Below are positions 9,790 to 18,214 of a stretch of DNA of 64,000 nt, piece after piece. Every line of letters starts with the position of its first letter. Position 1 is the stretch's first letter. The DNA is from Pseudomonas grandcourensis (GTDB lineage: Bacteria; Pseudomonadota; Gammaproteobacteria; Pseudomonadales; Pseudomonadaceae), in NCBI RefSeq assembly GCF_039909015.1, contig NZ_CP150919.1, positions 6,672,501-6,736,500 of the forward strand, in the 5' to 3' direction. The position numbers and the translations under genes are program-made. The notes below the pieces were generated by a model. It had not been told where the DNA came from. It saw only the letters and a list, made by a program, of their open reading frames with translations, and searched no databases.

Positions 9790-12700
9790 ATGCCCGATAC
9801 TTCAACCTCTCCTTCCGCTCCCGATCTCTCAGCCGATCAAGACGACTTGCTTACCCAATTGGTGGCAGGCCCCTCGATCAGGGAGGTCGCCACTCATGCC
9901 TTGCAACCGGCCCTGAAAGCGCTGTACCCGGACCTGCACATCGACCCGCGCCTGGCCATGGTGGTTACCCCGACCTGGACCTTTCACGAACAGCGTGTCG
10001 CCCCAGGACCACGCCGCTTTGAATCCTTGACCGACGCGTTGGTACGCCATGGTGTAGCAGCCACCCCCGTGATCTACCTCGATGGCGAGCACTACCTCAC
10101 GCTGCAACCGCTGAAACCGATTCCCGCGCAATTACCCGTCAGAATCGATGCCATCGGGCGACTGCTCAACGAGTTGGCGCCGCTGCTGTTTGTCGCGTTT
10201 CAAGAGCAACAGGTCGACTACTGGAACCAGTACACCCGAGCGTCCGCTCCACGGTGGAAAAGCCTGTCCAACTCGCTGCGCGAACTGTGGAACATCGAAT
10301 CGAACACGAACTGGGATACCGACCGCTACGCCATGGCCCGCAACCTGTTCGCTTACCCGGACAAAAGCACGCGCGAGCCTCACGACCCCTATCATTCACG
10401 GGCATGCCTGATCGACCTCGACGGCTTGAGCGACGGTGTCTCGACACACCTCAACATCCTCGACATGGCAGTACTGATCGGAACCCAGGGCACCCGCAGC
10501 CTCATCATTACTCACACCATTACCCACGGCTTTCAGACATACGACTCGTTGCAGGAACTGGGCGAATCCTTGCTGACGTACACCGACGGACAAACACCCG
10601 GAAACACCCTGCAATGGCGCCTGATCGAGCCGGAGGGCAATTACTTCGACCATCTGGCGTGCAACCTGATTGCCCTGCAAGCGGACTCGATTGGCGCCCT
10701 GGCGAACGATAGCGCGGCAGTGAATCCTGACCTGGCACCGCACATCAGCCGCTCAACGAGCGAGCTCGACCCAAAGGACAAACAAAATCCCTCTCGATTC
10801 AATCGGGTCGAGCAAGCATTGCCAGACTGGATGGCCAGCGCTTCCTCCAGCGATCTCACCGCTTACAGCCGTCACCTGATGGATCTGGCACAAGTACAGA
10901 ATCAGAACGCCGGTCAGTCGTTTCAGGACGGGATCAAGCCGATCCGCGAATTCGCCCTGGATCAACTGCACGATGCCATGCTCAAAGAGCACGCAGATGC
11001 CGCACAGTTGAATCTGGCGGACATCGAGATCGTGGTCGATAGCGTGGTGGTCTGGGGCGCCTTCGTGCCGCTGGTCGAGCCCGAGCGCACCACGCTGAGC
11101 CTGGCCGACCTTACACTGCAAAACCTGATTGCCCTGCCGCTGGGTAACAAAACCGTGCACAGCACCAGCGCCGCAGCGCTGCCGACATGGTTGACGGTGA
11201 GTTACCTGGAGGCGCTGATCACCAGCGTCGATATTGGCAAGACCTATCCGACGCTGATCAAAAGCAAACTGCTCGACGATCCCCTTGAGCGCCTGCGGCG
11301 CCAGAATCTGTTCACCAGCCACTTGCGGGTCGAGCTTCCGCTGCTGGCGTTGCAGCAAAAGATTCGCACACAGGGCGGGATTGATGAACGGGGTTACCGC
11401 TATGTCGCGGCTGTGGTTCAGGTGCTTGATGCCAACCGCTGGGTGGATGGCCAGGAAATTGTCATTCGCCCGCTGGCGTTCAAACCCGGCTGGCGCCTGA
11501 GTGCCTCTGCGGACGAAGTGGCCAACATGTTCGTGATCGGCCCACGGCAGATGGACAAAGGCCCGTGCCTGCTTTACCGCCCGCTGCTCGATCAGCAGTT
11601 GAACCAGTACCCGACAGCGGCCAACCTGGTCTATGCCATCAAACACACGCCGGCACTGCGTCAATCGGTGCTCGCCTGGTTGCCGGACAGCGTACGCGCC
11701 AATTACGCGAACTACGTGTTCACCGGCGATCGGCCTTCGGTCTGGTCCCTCTCGCAACTCCTGGCTGACCCACTGACCCCACTGCAAATGGGCGGCACGC
11801 TTTCCCTGGGTACCGGAATCGTCGCTTCCGATTACCTGGCCAACCTGTTCAAGGCCAACGTCAACGCGCTGGTCCAGCTGGCGCAACGGCAATCGGTGTC
11901 CAATACGCAGAATCGCTGGGCGACTTTCAAGCAAGCGGCGTGGATGATTCTAAACGCAGCGCTGCCTTTTCTCGGCCGCACCGTCGGCACGGCCGCCTGG
12001 ATCTGGCAGGTACTGGATGACCTGCAACAAACGGTGGACGCCGGCGAGAGCGGTGACCGACAGCAGCAGAAAACAGCGATGACTGACCTGCTGCTGACCC
12101 TGGCCATGGTGCTCGCCCACCACGCCAGCACGCGCCATGCGACTGCCCGCAGAGTCGAGGAAAAAACCTCACCAAAGGTCGCGACCGAAGTTGAGGACAA
12201 ACCGGCATCCCCGCCGGTTGTGGTTGTTCAGCTACCCGATACCGGCGTCGAACCAGCCTCTTCGCAGCATCGAATATCCGTGCTGACGGGTGCCGCCCTG
12301 AGCCTGGAGAAAACCCTGGATCGCTTCAAAGTCACCAAACCCGAACCACTCACCCCACCCGACAGCAATAACGGCGTCTACCGCCATCTCTATCGCCACG
12401 GGACCCAGTACTACGCCCCGGTCGGTGAGCGCTGGTTCGAAGTGGCCGTTGAGGAAACAGGTGAGGTATCGATGATCGACTCACAGCAGCCCCCCCCACA
12501 TAGCGGCCCAGCATTGATCAGCAATCAACGGGGTGATTGGTTTGTCGATACGCGCCTGCGTCTGCGGGGCGGCGGTTTGTCGAGTCGGCGCAAGGCATTG
12601 AAACAACAGAATCGCCAGCGCGTCACCGAGCTCAAACAGCAGTTGGCCGAATTCAATAACGAACGCGAAAGCGCACGTTCAGAGCTGACGGATGCCTACA

Positions 12701-14388
12701 ACCAAATGAAGGCCGCCAGCGACGAGACACGGCCTGCCATTCAACAGCAATTCCTCGACAAACTTGATGGACGCACCGCCCAATACGCGGCCCCCATTGA
12801 ACAATTGAAATCGCTGAACCTGCTCGATACGGTTTCCAGCTTCCGCACCGACATGGTCGAGATGCTCGGCACCCAACTGTTTTTCAACCAGACATGGCTC
12901 GATCAAAAAAAACCGATATTCACCCAAAACCTGCGCGAGACTCTGGCGCTGCTGGAGGCGGAAGAAACGGCAGACGGGACTGGCGGGCGAGCGAGCTATC
13001 AAAAAATGATCGACCTGACGGAGGACATGATCGGCAAAATCGAGTTTGCTCAATCACGCTTCCAGGAGTTGAGTCGACTAGGTAGAAGCGCTGCGGAAAT
13101 GGTCAGCACCTACAAGGCAAAACTGCCGGCTTACAGCCCGAACGAACTCAAGGCGCTTCAGGTTTCGCTGTCCCGCGGGGTATGCCTCAAAGAAGGTGAC
13201 AGCGTTGCGTTGAACGAAGCCCGAAGCGAATTCGAGCGCCTGCTCGACACGACCAATCTGGTTATCCAGACCTCGCAAGAGCTGATACTGCGAGATAACG
13301 CCTGGGCGTCAGGTGAACGCATCGATGCCCTCAATGGCATGCTCGAACAGTTCGTGGCCATCGATCAATCCTTCGATGACTTCGCCCTCAACCACAAGGA
13401 TGCAGCACACGAGCAACCGCTCAGGCATTTGCGCAACCGGGTCAGCGAATTCCAGCAGGACACCGAAGGCTGCCTGGCGCAGTTGCTGCGAGAGGAGCTG
13501 CCCAGGGAACCCAGGCCAGGAACTTCCAGACCTACACCGGCTTCGCGCAAACGGGTGGTGAAAACACGCTTCAATGGCACGGTCGTTGGCGAAGTCCGCC
13601 CTTCTGCACCGGGTGAGCCGGTTCTGCTTGATGTGCACGCGCCCGTGACCGGAAAAGTCATCGCCACCTTTCACGAAAAAACACCTGGGGTCTGGCTTGA
13701 ACGGGTTCCTGCCAGACGTCGCCGTCCGACGACTCCAGCACCGGCACTCAACACGCAAATGGCCCATGGCCGGATACTGCTCGATGGCCTGGAAAGCTTT
13801 ATCCAGCAATCCGAAGCGAGCGCAAAAAAGCCCGGCCGCATCCCGGTGGAAATCGAGGAACTGTTCCAGCAAAAAGCCGACCATTTCGACCAGAGTGCCA
13901 GGACCCTGGAACAATCCCTGATCAGCTCCAACAGCACCGATGAACCCGAAGTTGCCGCAACGCAGCTGGCTGCGGAGTTGAACCAGGCGCGAGATCGACT
14001 GTACGCCGAGGGTCAACGAATACGCATCGATATGACCAAACAGCAACCACCCACGGCCGCCCGCGTCGAATGGCTGCGAAGCAAAAATGAAATCGACATT
14101 GTGCGCAGCAGTGATCGACGCCGGCTCAAGGGCCCGCGCAAGGACTACATGCAGGAGTATGAAATTCGCGAACGCCGAAACCAGCAAGTGCTGTGGTATG
14201 CGCATTTCCACTACGCCAGCCAGGACGCGCCGGTCGACGCCTTCACCGCTGCACATCTGAAACTGCGGGATCAACGCCTGCTGACGGGCACATACGACCT
14301 GCGCTCGGCCACCACCAACCCGCAAGTGATTGCTATCTATCGCAGCCAGATCAGCCCGCAACTGGCACGTGCGCTGTTCTTCTCGTAA
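9790..14388 (+). CDS. Large dermonecrotic-toxin-like protein (DUF6543 type), 1,532 residues
   Basis: The N-terminal half resembles the dermonecrotic toxin N-terminal domain (DUF6543) of Pseudomonas: a YLDGEHYLTLQPL block near residue 97 and FQEQQVDYWNQY near residue 137. A hydrophobic segment (WMILNAALPFLGRTVGTAAW) lies near residue 718 and a second (LLLTLAMVLAHHAS) near 765. The block YYAPVGERWFEV near residue 876, then a coiled-coil-rich region (about 930-1150), leads to a C-terminal domain ending YEIRERRNQQVLWYAHFHY followed by a further 60 residues. Many relatives carry leucine-rich repeats and a NEL ubiquitin-ligase domain; neither is visible here. There is no signal peptide, so delivery would need a secretion system. 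It lies in the accessory block next to an orphan gene and a gene remnant. Biochemical activity is unknown. Confidence 0.8.
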   Translation: MPDTSTSPSAPDLSADQDDLLTQLVAGPSIREVATHALQPALKALYPDLHIDPRLAMVVTPTWTFHEQRVAPGPRRFESLTDALVRHGVAATPVIYLDGEHYLTLQPLKPIPAQLPVRIDAIGRLLNELAPLLFVAFQEQQVDYWNQYTRASAPRWKSLSNSLRELWNIESNTNWDTDRYAMARNLFAYPDKSTREPHDPYHSRACLIDLDGLSDGVSTHLNILDMAVLIGTQGTRSLIITHTITHGFQTYDSLQELGESLLTYTDGQTPGNTLQWRLIEPEGNYFDHLACNLIALQADSIGALANDSAAVNPDLAPHISRSTSELDPKDKQNPSRFNRVEQALPDWMASASSSDLTAYSRHLMDLAQVQNQNAGQSFQDGIKPIREFALDQLHDAMLKEHADAAQLNLADIEIVVDSVVVWGAFVPLVEPERTTLSLADLTLQNLIALPLGNKTVHSTSAAALPTWLTVSYLEALITSVDIGKTYPTLIKSKLLDDPLERLRRQNLFTSHLRVELPLLALQQKIRTQGGIDERGYRYVAAVVQVLDANRWVDGQEIVIRPLAFKPGWRLSASADEVANMFVIGPRQMDKGPCLLYRPLLDQQLNQYPTAANLVYAIKHTPALRQSVLAWLPDSVRANYANYVFTGDRPSVWSLSQLLADPLTPLQMGGTLSLGTGIVASDYLANLFKANVNALVQLAQRQSVSNTQNRWATFKQAAWMILNAALPFLGRTVGTAAWIWQVLDDLQQTVDAGESGDRQQQKTAMTDLLLTLAMVLAHHASTRHATARRVEEKTSPKVATEVEDKPASPPVVVVQLPDTGVEPASSQHRISVLTGAALSLEKTLDRFKVTKPEPLTPPDSNNGVYRHLYRHGTQYYAPVGERWFEVAVEETGEVSMIDSQQPPPHSGPALISNQRGDWFVDTRLRLRGGGLSSRRKALKQQNRQRVTELKQQLAEFNNERESARSELTDAYNQMKAASDETRPAIQQQFLDKLDGRTAQYAAPIEQLKSLNLLDTVSSFRTDMVEMLGTQLFFNQTWLDQKKPIFTQNLRETLALLEAEETADGTGGRASYQKMIDLTEDMIGKIEFAQSRFQELSRLGRSAAEMVSTYKAKLPAYSPNELKALQVSLSRGVCLKEGDSVALNEARSEFERLLDTTNLVIQTSQELILRDNAWASGERIDALNGMLEQFVAIDQSFDDFALNHKDAAHEQPLRHLRNRVSEFQQDTEGCLAQLLREELPREPRPGTSRPTPASRKRVVKTRFNGTVVGEVRPSAPGEPVLLDVHAPVTGKVIATFHEKTPGVWLERVPARRRRPTTPAPALNTQMAHGRILLDGLESFIQQSEASAKKPGRIPVEIEELFQQKADHFDQSARTLEQSLISSNSTDEPEVAATQLAAELNQARDRLYAEGQRIRIDMTKQQPPTAARVEWLRSKNEIDIVRSSDRRRLKGPRKDYMQEYEIRERRNQQVLWYAHFHYASQDAPVDAFTAAHLKLRDQRLLTGTYDLRSATTNPQVIAIYRSQISPQLARALFFS

Positions 14389-14463
14389 ACCCGGGAGCGC
14401 CAATTGGCCTCCTGGCACAACACAGGGAAGCCTATAAGCGTGCGGACTGCCAATCCGCGCGCT

Positions 14464-16017
14464 TCAGCCGGCACGCCACACCGCCCGCAACCGTTGCAAT
14501 GCCGCCTCGATGGCCTTTTCGGGCACTGCGGCAAAGCCCAGTACCAGACCGGCGCGTTGATCCATCGGGGTTGCGGACTCCGGCAACCAATAGCTGCTCA
14601 AGCCGTTGACCTCGACATCGACACCGCTCGCCAACTCGATTAGCTCGCGCTCACGGGCCACGCTGTCGACCGGCACGGTCATGTGCAGTCCCGCGGCGAC
14701 GGTGGGCAGCTTGCCGACGCCTGGAATATCCTGCGGCCAACCATTGAGCAAGGTGTTGCGCCGACTTAACGCCGCACGCCGCATGCGCCGGATGTGCCGC
14801 TGGAAATGCCCGGCCGCCATGAACTCGGCCATCACCACCTGGGTGCTGACTTCGGAATGCCGCACGTCCACCGCACGTCGCTGTGCAAAGGCCTGCACCA
14901 GCCCCGGCGGCAGCACCAGATAACCGAGACGCAACGCCGGAAACGCGACCTTGCCGAACGTACCGACATACAACACCCGCCCGTGACGATCGAGTGCCGC
15001 CAAAGGCGCCAGTGGCGCGCCGCTGTAGCGGTACTCGCCATCGTAATCATCCTCGACGATCCAGCCTTGGGTGCGCTCGGCCCAGGCCAGCAACTCCAGG
15101 CGGCGCGCCAGGCTCATGACCACACCGGTGGGATACTGGTGGGACGGCGTAACGTAGGTCAGCCGACAATCATCGAGTGCTGACAGTTCGCTGCAATTGA
15201 TGCCTTCGCTGTCCACCACTACCCCATGCAGCCGTGCGCCCGCCACGGCGAAGGCATGACCGGCTGCCCGATACCCCGGATTTTCAATCGCCACCCTGTC
15301 ACCAGGCTCTACCAGCAACTGTGCACAAAGGCTGATTCCCTGCTGCGCGCCACTGGTGATCAGAATTTGTTCAGCCGTGCACTGCATGCCCCGCGAACTG
15401 CGCAAATACGCAGCGATCATCCCGCGCAACCGTGCATCGCCTGCCGGGTCGCCGTAGCACAACTGTTGAAAATCCGGTTTGCGCCAGAAAGCCGCATTCA
15501 GCTTGGCCCAGACCTCGAATGGAAACAGATCGAACGCCGGGACACCGACCCGAAATGCCCGGGGTGGACCGCTCGGCGGACTGGCCAAATGGTTGTTTTT
15601 GACTCGAGTCAACGGATCGTTGTGGATAACTTTGCTGGATGGATCAACAGGTAAATCGGGGCAATTTGTGGATAAGGCTGTGGGTAACCCTGTTGAAAAC
15701 CCTGTGGATACATTTGTGGATAGTTTTTTTGCCGGTACGGTTGCCTGGGGCAATTGCGCCACATAAGTCCCGTCGCCTACCCGCCCTTCGATAAACCCTT
15801 CGGCGTACAACTGATCGTAGGCACGCACCACGCTGTTACGGGAAATCGCCAGCGCGGCGGCCAGATCACGACTGGCAGGCAGACGCGTACCGCTGGCCAG
15901 TCGCCCATCCAACACGCGCGTGCGCAATGCCTGGTAGAGCTGACGACTCAGCCCCTGGCGACGATCAAGTTCGATACCTGCGGGATTGAAGGTCAGGGAC
16001 AGTGGTTCGCTGGTCAT
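14464..16017 (-). CDS. MocR/PdxR-type GntR regulator with aminotransferase-like domain
   Basis: A 517-residue regulator. Residues 15-80 are a GntR winged helix (LYQALRTRVLDGRLASGTRL, ASRDLAAALAISRNSVVRAY). A long linker (about 90-150) leads to a fold type I aminotransferase domain with the PLP-lysine block YVGTFGKVAFPALRLGY and IVEDDYDGEYRY. Such proteins sense pyridoxal phosphate or amino acids. It is divergent from the PaiB-like gene, with starts 92 nt apart, so it probably controls that gene and itself. The linker is unusual: it is coded by a 12-bp tandem repeat (see the repeat at 15621-15726) giving S-T-x-x units. The start gives MTSEPLSLTFNPAGIELDR, as in relatives. Confidence 0.92.
   Translation of the reverse strand: MTSEPLSLTFNPAGIELDRRQGLSRQLYQALRTRVLDGRLASGTRLPASRDLAAALAISRNSVVRAYDQLYAEGFIEGRVGDGTYVAQLPQATVPAKKLSTNVSTGFSTGLPTALSTNCPDLPVDPSSKVIHNDPLTRVKNNHLASPPSGPPRAFRVGVPAFDLFPFEVWAKLNAAFWRKPDFQQLCYGDPAGDARLRGMIAAYLRSSRGMQCTAEQILITSGAQQGISLCAQLLVEPGDRVAIENPGYRAAGHAFAVAGARLHGVVVDSEGINCSELSALDDCRLTYVTPSHQYPTGVVMSLARRLELLAWAERTQGWIVEDDYDGEYRYSGAPLAPLAALDRHGRVLYVGTFGKVAFPALRLGYLVLPPGLVQAFAQRRAVDVRHSEVSTQVVMAEFMAAGHFQRHIRRMRRAALSRRNTLLNGWPQDIPGVGKLPTVAAGLHMTVPVDSVARERELIELASGVDVEVNGLSSYWLPESATPMDQRAGLVLGFAAVPEKAIEAALQRLRAVWRAG
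15621..15726. repeat. 12-bp tandem array with DnaA-box-like 9-mers inside the MocR gene
   Basis: TGTGGATAA, the reverse complement of the DnaA box TTATCCACA, occurs exactly at 15621-15629 and 15667-15675. Near copies are TGTGGGTAA (15679), TGTTGAAAA (15691), TGTGGATAC (15703) and TGTGGATAG (15715). The last five form a strict 12-bp tandem. In the MocR frame the tandem codes for [L/V/F]-[S/P]-T units, but the copy at 15621 is read in a different frame (V-I-H-N). A T-run follows at 15724. The array is certain; a DnaA-binding function is only a possibility. Confidence 0.85.
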
Positions 16018-16109
16018 CGCAATGGACCCATGAAATTGGTCATTAATGGCTCTTACAACAGACCAATAGCCTGCCTAGGATGCAAGCATTCGCCAAGGAA
16101 AATATCTCC

Positions 16110-16733
16110 ATGTACACGCCACGCGCTTTTGCCATCGACGAGTTGTCCCAACTGCATGAACTGATCCTCGCCACCCGCCTCGCCATATTGGTGACCCACG
16201 GTGAAAGCGGCCTGCAAGCCAGCCATGTACCGGTGCTGCTGCATTGCGAACAAGGCTCGAACGGCACGTTGTACGGGCATCTGGCCAAAGCCAATCCACA
16301 GTGGAAAGACCTGCGCGACGGCGCCGAAGCCCTGCTGATTTTTGCCGGTGCCGACGCCTACGTCAGCCCTGGCTTCTACCCGAGCAAGGCCGAACACGGC
16401 AAAGTCGTGCCGACCTGGAACTATGTCGCCGTACACGCCTATGGCCGAGCCGAAACCTTTAGCGATGGCGGGCGGCTGCTCGACATCGTCAGCACCCTCA
16501 CCGACCGTCATGAAGCTGGCCGCGCCCAACCGTGGTCAGTGGCCGATGCCCCCGCCGAATACATCGACGGCATGCTCAAGGCCATCGTCGGTTTCGCCAT
16601 TCCCATCGACCGCCTGGAAGGCAAGCGCAAACTCAGCCAGAACCGCAGCCCCGCCGACATCGACGGCGTGCGCAAAGGCCTGGCCGCCAGCCTAGACGTC
16701 AACGACCAAACCCTCGCCCAATTGATGCGCTAA
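16110..16733 (+). CDS. PaiB-like FMN-binding negative regulator family protein
   Basis: A 207-residue protein of the PaiB family (split-barrel, FMN-binding fold). It has the family start MYTPRAFAIDELSQLHELI, then ATRLAILVTHGESGLQASHVP and, near residue 100, VVPTWNYVAVHAYG. In Bacillus PaiB goes with PaiA, a polyamine acetyltransferase; here two GNAT acetyltransferase genes follow directly. The ATG at 16110 has AAGGAA 9 nt upstream; the earlier ATG at 16080 has an AGG touching it and gives a non-family extension. It is divergent from the MocR regulator, its likely controller. Confidence 0.9.
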   Translation: MYTPRAFAIDELSQLHELILATRLAILVTHGESGLQASHVPVLLHCEQGSNGTLYGHLAKANPQWKDLRDGAEALLIFAGADAYVSPGFYPSKAEHGKVVPTWNYVAVHAYGRAETFSDGGRLLDIVSTLTDRHEAGRAQPWSVADAPAEYIDGMLKAIVGFAIPIDRLEGKRKLSQNRSPADIDGVRKGLAASLDVNDQTLAQLMR

Positions 16734-16743
16734 GGAAGTCACC

Positions 16744-17190
16744 ATGAGTCAAATCGACATTCGCCAAGTCACCGCCGGTGATCACGCGGCCTGGTTGCCG
16801 CTGTGGCAAGCCTACCTGCGCTTCTACAAAACCGAATTGCCGGAGGCCGTCACCCAAAGCACCTGGCAGCGCATGCTCGATCCGAACGAGCCAACCCACG
16901 CCGCCCTCGCCCGGGTCGACGGTAAAGCGGTGGGCATGGTGCATTTCATCTACCATCGTTCGAACTGGGCCATCGAGAACTCCTGCTACCTGCAAGACTT
17001 GCTGGTGGTCCCTGAAACCCGTGGCACCGGCGTCGGCCGCCAGTTGATCGAGTTCGTCTACGCCACGGCCAAGGCCGACGGTTGCAACAAGGTTCACTGG
17101 CTGACCCACGAAACCAACGCCACCGCGATCCAGCTCTACGAGCGCATCGCCGAACGCCCGGGTTTCATCCAGTTTCGTAAAGCCATCTAG
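16744..17190 (+). CDS. GNAT-family N-acetyltransferase
   Basis: A 148-residue GNAT enzyme. The acetyl-CoA-binding motif is LLVVPETRGTGVGRQLIEFV (Q/RxxGxG/A), preceded by strand ENSCYLQDL; the C-terminal ATAIQLYERIAERPGFIQF is the usual last helix-strand. The ATG has AAGGAAG 5-6 nt upstream, and only 10 nt separate it from the PaiB-like gene, so the two are co-transcribed. The substrate is unknown. By analogy with paiA-paiB a polyamine or amino acid is possible. Confidence 0.9.
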   Translation: MSQIDIRQVTAGDHAAWLPLWQAYLRFYKTELPEAVTQSTWQRMLDPNEPTHAALARVDGKAVGMVHFIYHRSNWAIENSCYLQDLLVVPETRGTGVGRQLIEFVYATAKADGCNKVHWLTHETNATAIQLYERIAERPGFIQFRKAI

Positions 17191-17206
17191 GTTCAAGGAG
17201 AACAGC

Positions 17207-17878
17207 ATGTCGATTTCACTCGCCGACTGGAAAGGCGTCCCGGCCCCCACGACTCAACTGATCGAAGGGCGTTACATCCGCCTGGAAAAACTCGACCCGG
17301 CGCGCCACGGTGACGACTTGTTCAACGCCCTGCAAGGCCCCGGCGCCGACCCGAAACTCTGGGACTATCTGCCTTACGGCCCCTTCCCGGAGCGCAGCGT
17401 CTTCAACGACTGGCTGAACAACCACGCGGCCAGCAGCGACCCGTATTTCTTCAGCGTGATCGACCGCGCCAGCGGCGAGGTCCAGGGCATTCTCAGCCTG
17501 ATGTCCATCGTCCCGGCCCAGGGTCGCATCGAAATCGGCCACGTCACCTTCGGCGCCCCGATGCAGCGCTCGCCGAAAAGCACCGAGGCGGTTTACCTGT
17601 TGGCCAAGGAATCCTTTGCCCTGGGCTATCGTCGCCTGGAATGGAAATGCAACAACGCCAACGCCCGCTCCAAATACGCGGCCGAGCGCCTGGGCTTCAG
17701 TTTTGAAGGGGTGTTCCGTCAGCACATGGTGGTCAAGGGCCAGAATCGCGACACCGCGTGGTACTCGATTCTGGACTCGGAGTGGCCAGCGATTGGCGCG
17801 GGTTTCGAGAAGTGGCTGGGCGATGAGAACCAGACGGCTTCGGGGCAGGCAAAAACGTTGGCGGAATGTCGCAGCTGA
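17207..17878 (+). CDS. GNAT-family N-acetyltransferase (RimJ/RimL-like)
   Basis: A 223-residue protein with the RimJ/RimL-type layout: an N-terminal RYIRLEKLDPARHGDDLFNA block, IEIGHVTFGAPMQRSPKSTE in the cofactor-binding region, then RRLEWKCNNANARSKYAAERLGF split by the usual helix, and RDTAWYSILDSEW near the end. Members acetylate amino termini, amino acids or antibiotics; the substrate here is not evident. It follows the previous acetyltransferase by 16 nt with AAGGAGA as Shine-Dalgarno, as the fourth gene of the PaiB-led operon counting the divergent regulator. Confidence 0.9.
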   Translation: MSISLADWKGVPAPTTQLIEGRYIRLEKLDPARHGDDLFNALQGPGADPKLWDYLPYGPFPERSVFNDWLNNHAASSDPYFFSVIDRASGEVQGILSLMSIVPAQGRIEIGHVTFGAPMQRSPKSTEAVYLLAKESFALGYRRLEWKCNNANARSKYAAERLGFSFEGVFRQHMVVKGQNRDTAWYSILDSEWPAIGAGFEKWLGDENQTASGQAKTLAECRS

Positions 17879-17935
17879 CCATCTGAGCAAAACCTGTGGC
17901 GAGCAAGCGGACTTCCTCGCCATAGCCATGCGGAT

Positions 17936-18214
17936 TCAGCTGATATCACGCCGAATTCGCACCACCCCCATCTTCAATCCAAACGGCCTGAATACGGCGT
18001 TCAACGACTTCAGCGTCTGATTCCCTTCTCCGTGCTCGATATGCACCAGCGTACGCACCGATATTTTGCACATTTTCGCAAATTGAGTCTGGTGCAGGCC
18101 GGTAACCTCGACTCGCAATCGGCGAACCGCTTCGCCAATTTCAAGAGTGCCCTGAGCTAAATCTTCTTGAATGCTTTCTATGAGCACTGTGCGCTCAGCA
18201 ACGGTCATGCTCAT
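17936..18214 (-). CDS. hipB: HipB-like antitoxin, Xre-family HTH protein
   Basis: A 92-residue helix-turn-helix protein. TQFAKMCKISVRTLVHIEHG is the Xre/Cro HTH, near residues 45-64. The ATG at 18214 overlaps the hipA stop codon in an ATGA, a sign of translational coupling; an upstream in-frame GTG is a poorer choice. It is expected to bind and neutralise the HipA kinase and to repress the operon. Gene order is hipA then hipB, opposite to E. coli hipBA. The short C-terminus (KMGVVRIRRDIS) has no obvious extension. Confidence 0.82.
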   Translation of the reverse strand: MSMTVAERTVLIESIQEDLAQGTLEIGEAVRRLRVEVTGLHQTQFAKMCKISVRTLVHIEHGEGNQTLKSLNAVFRPFGLKMGVVRIRRDIS

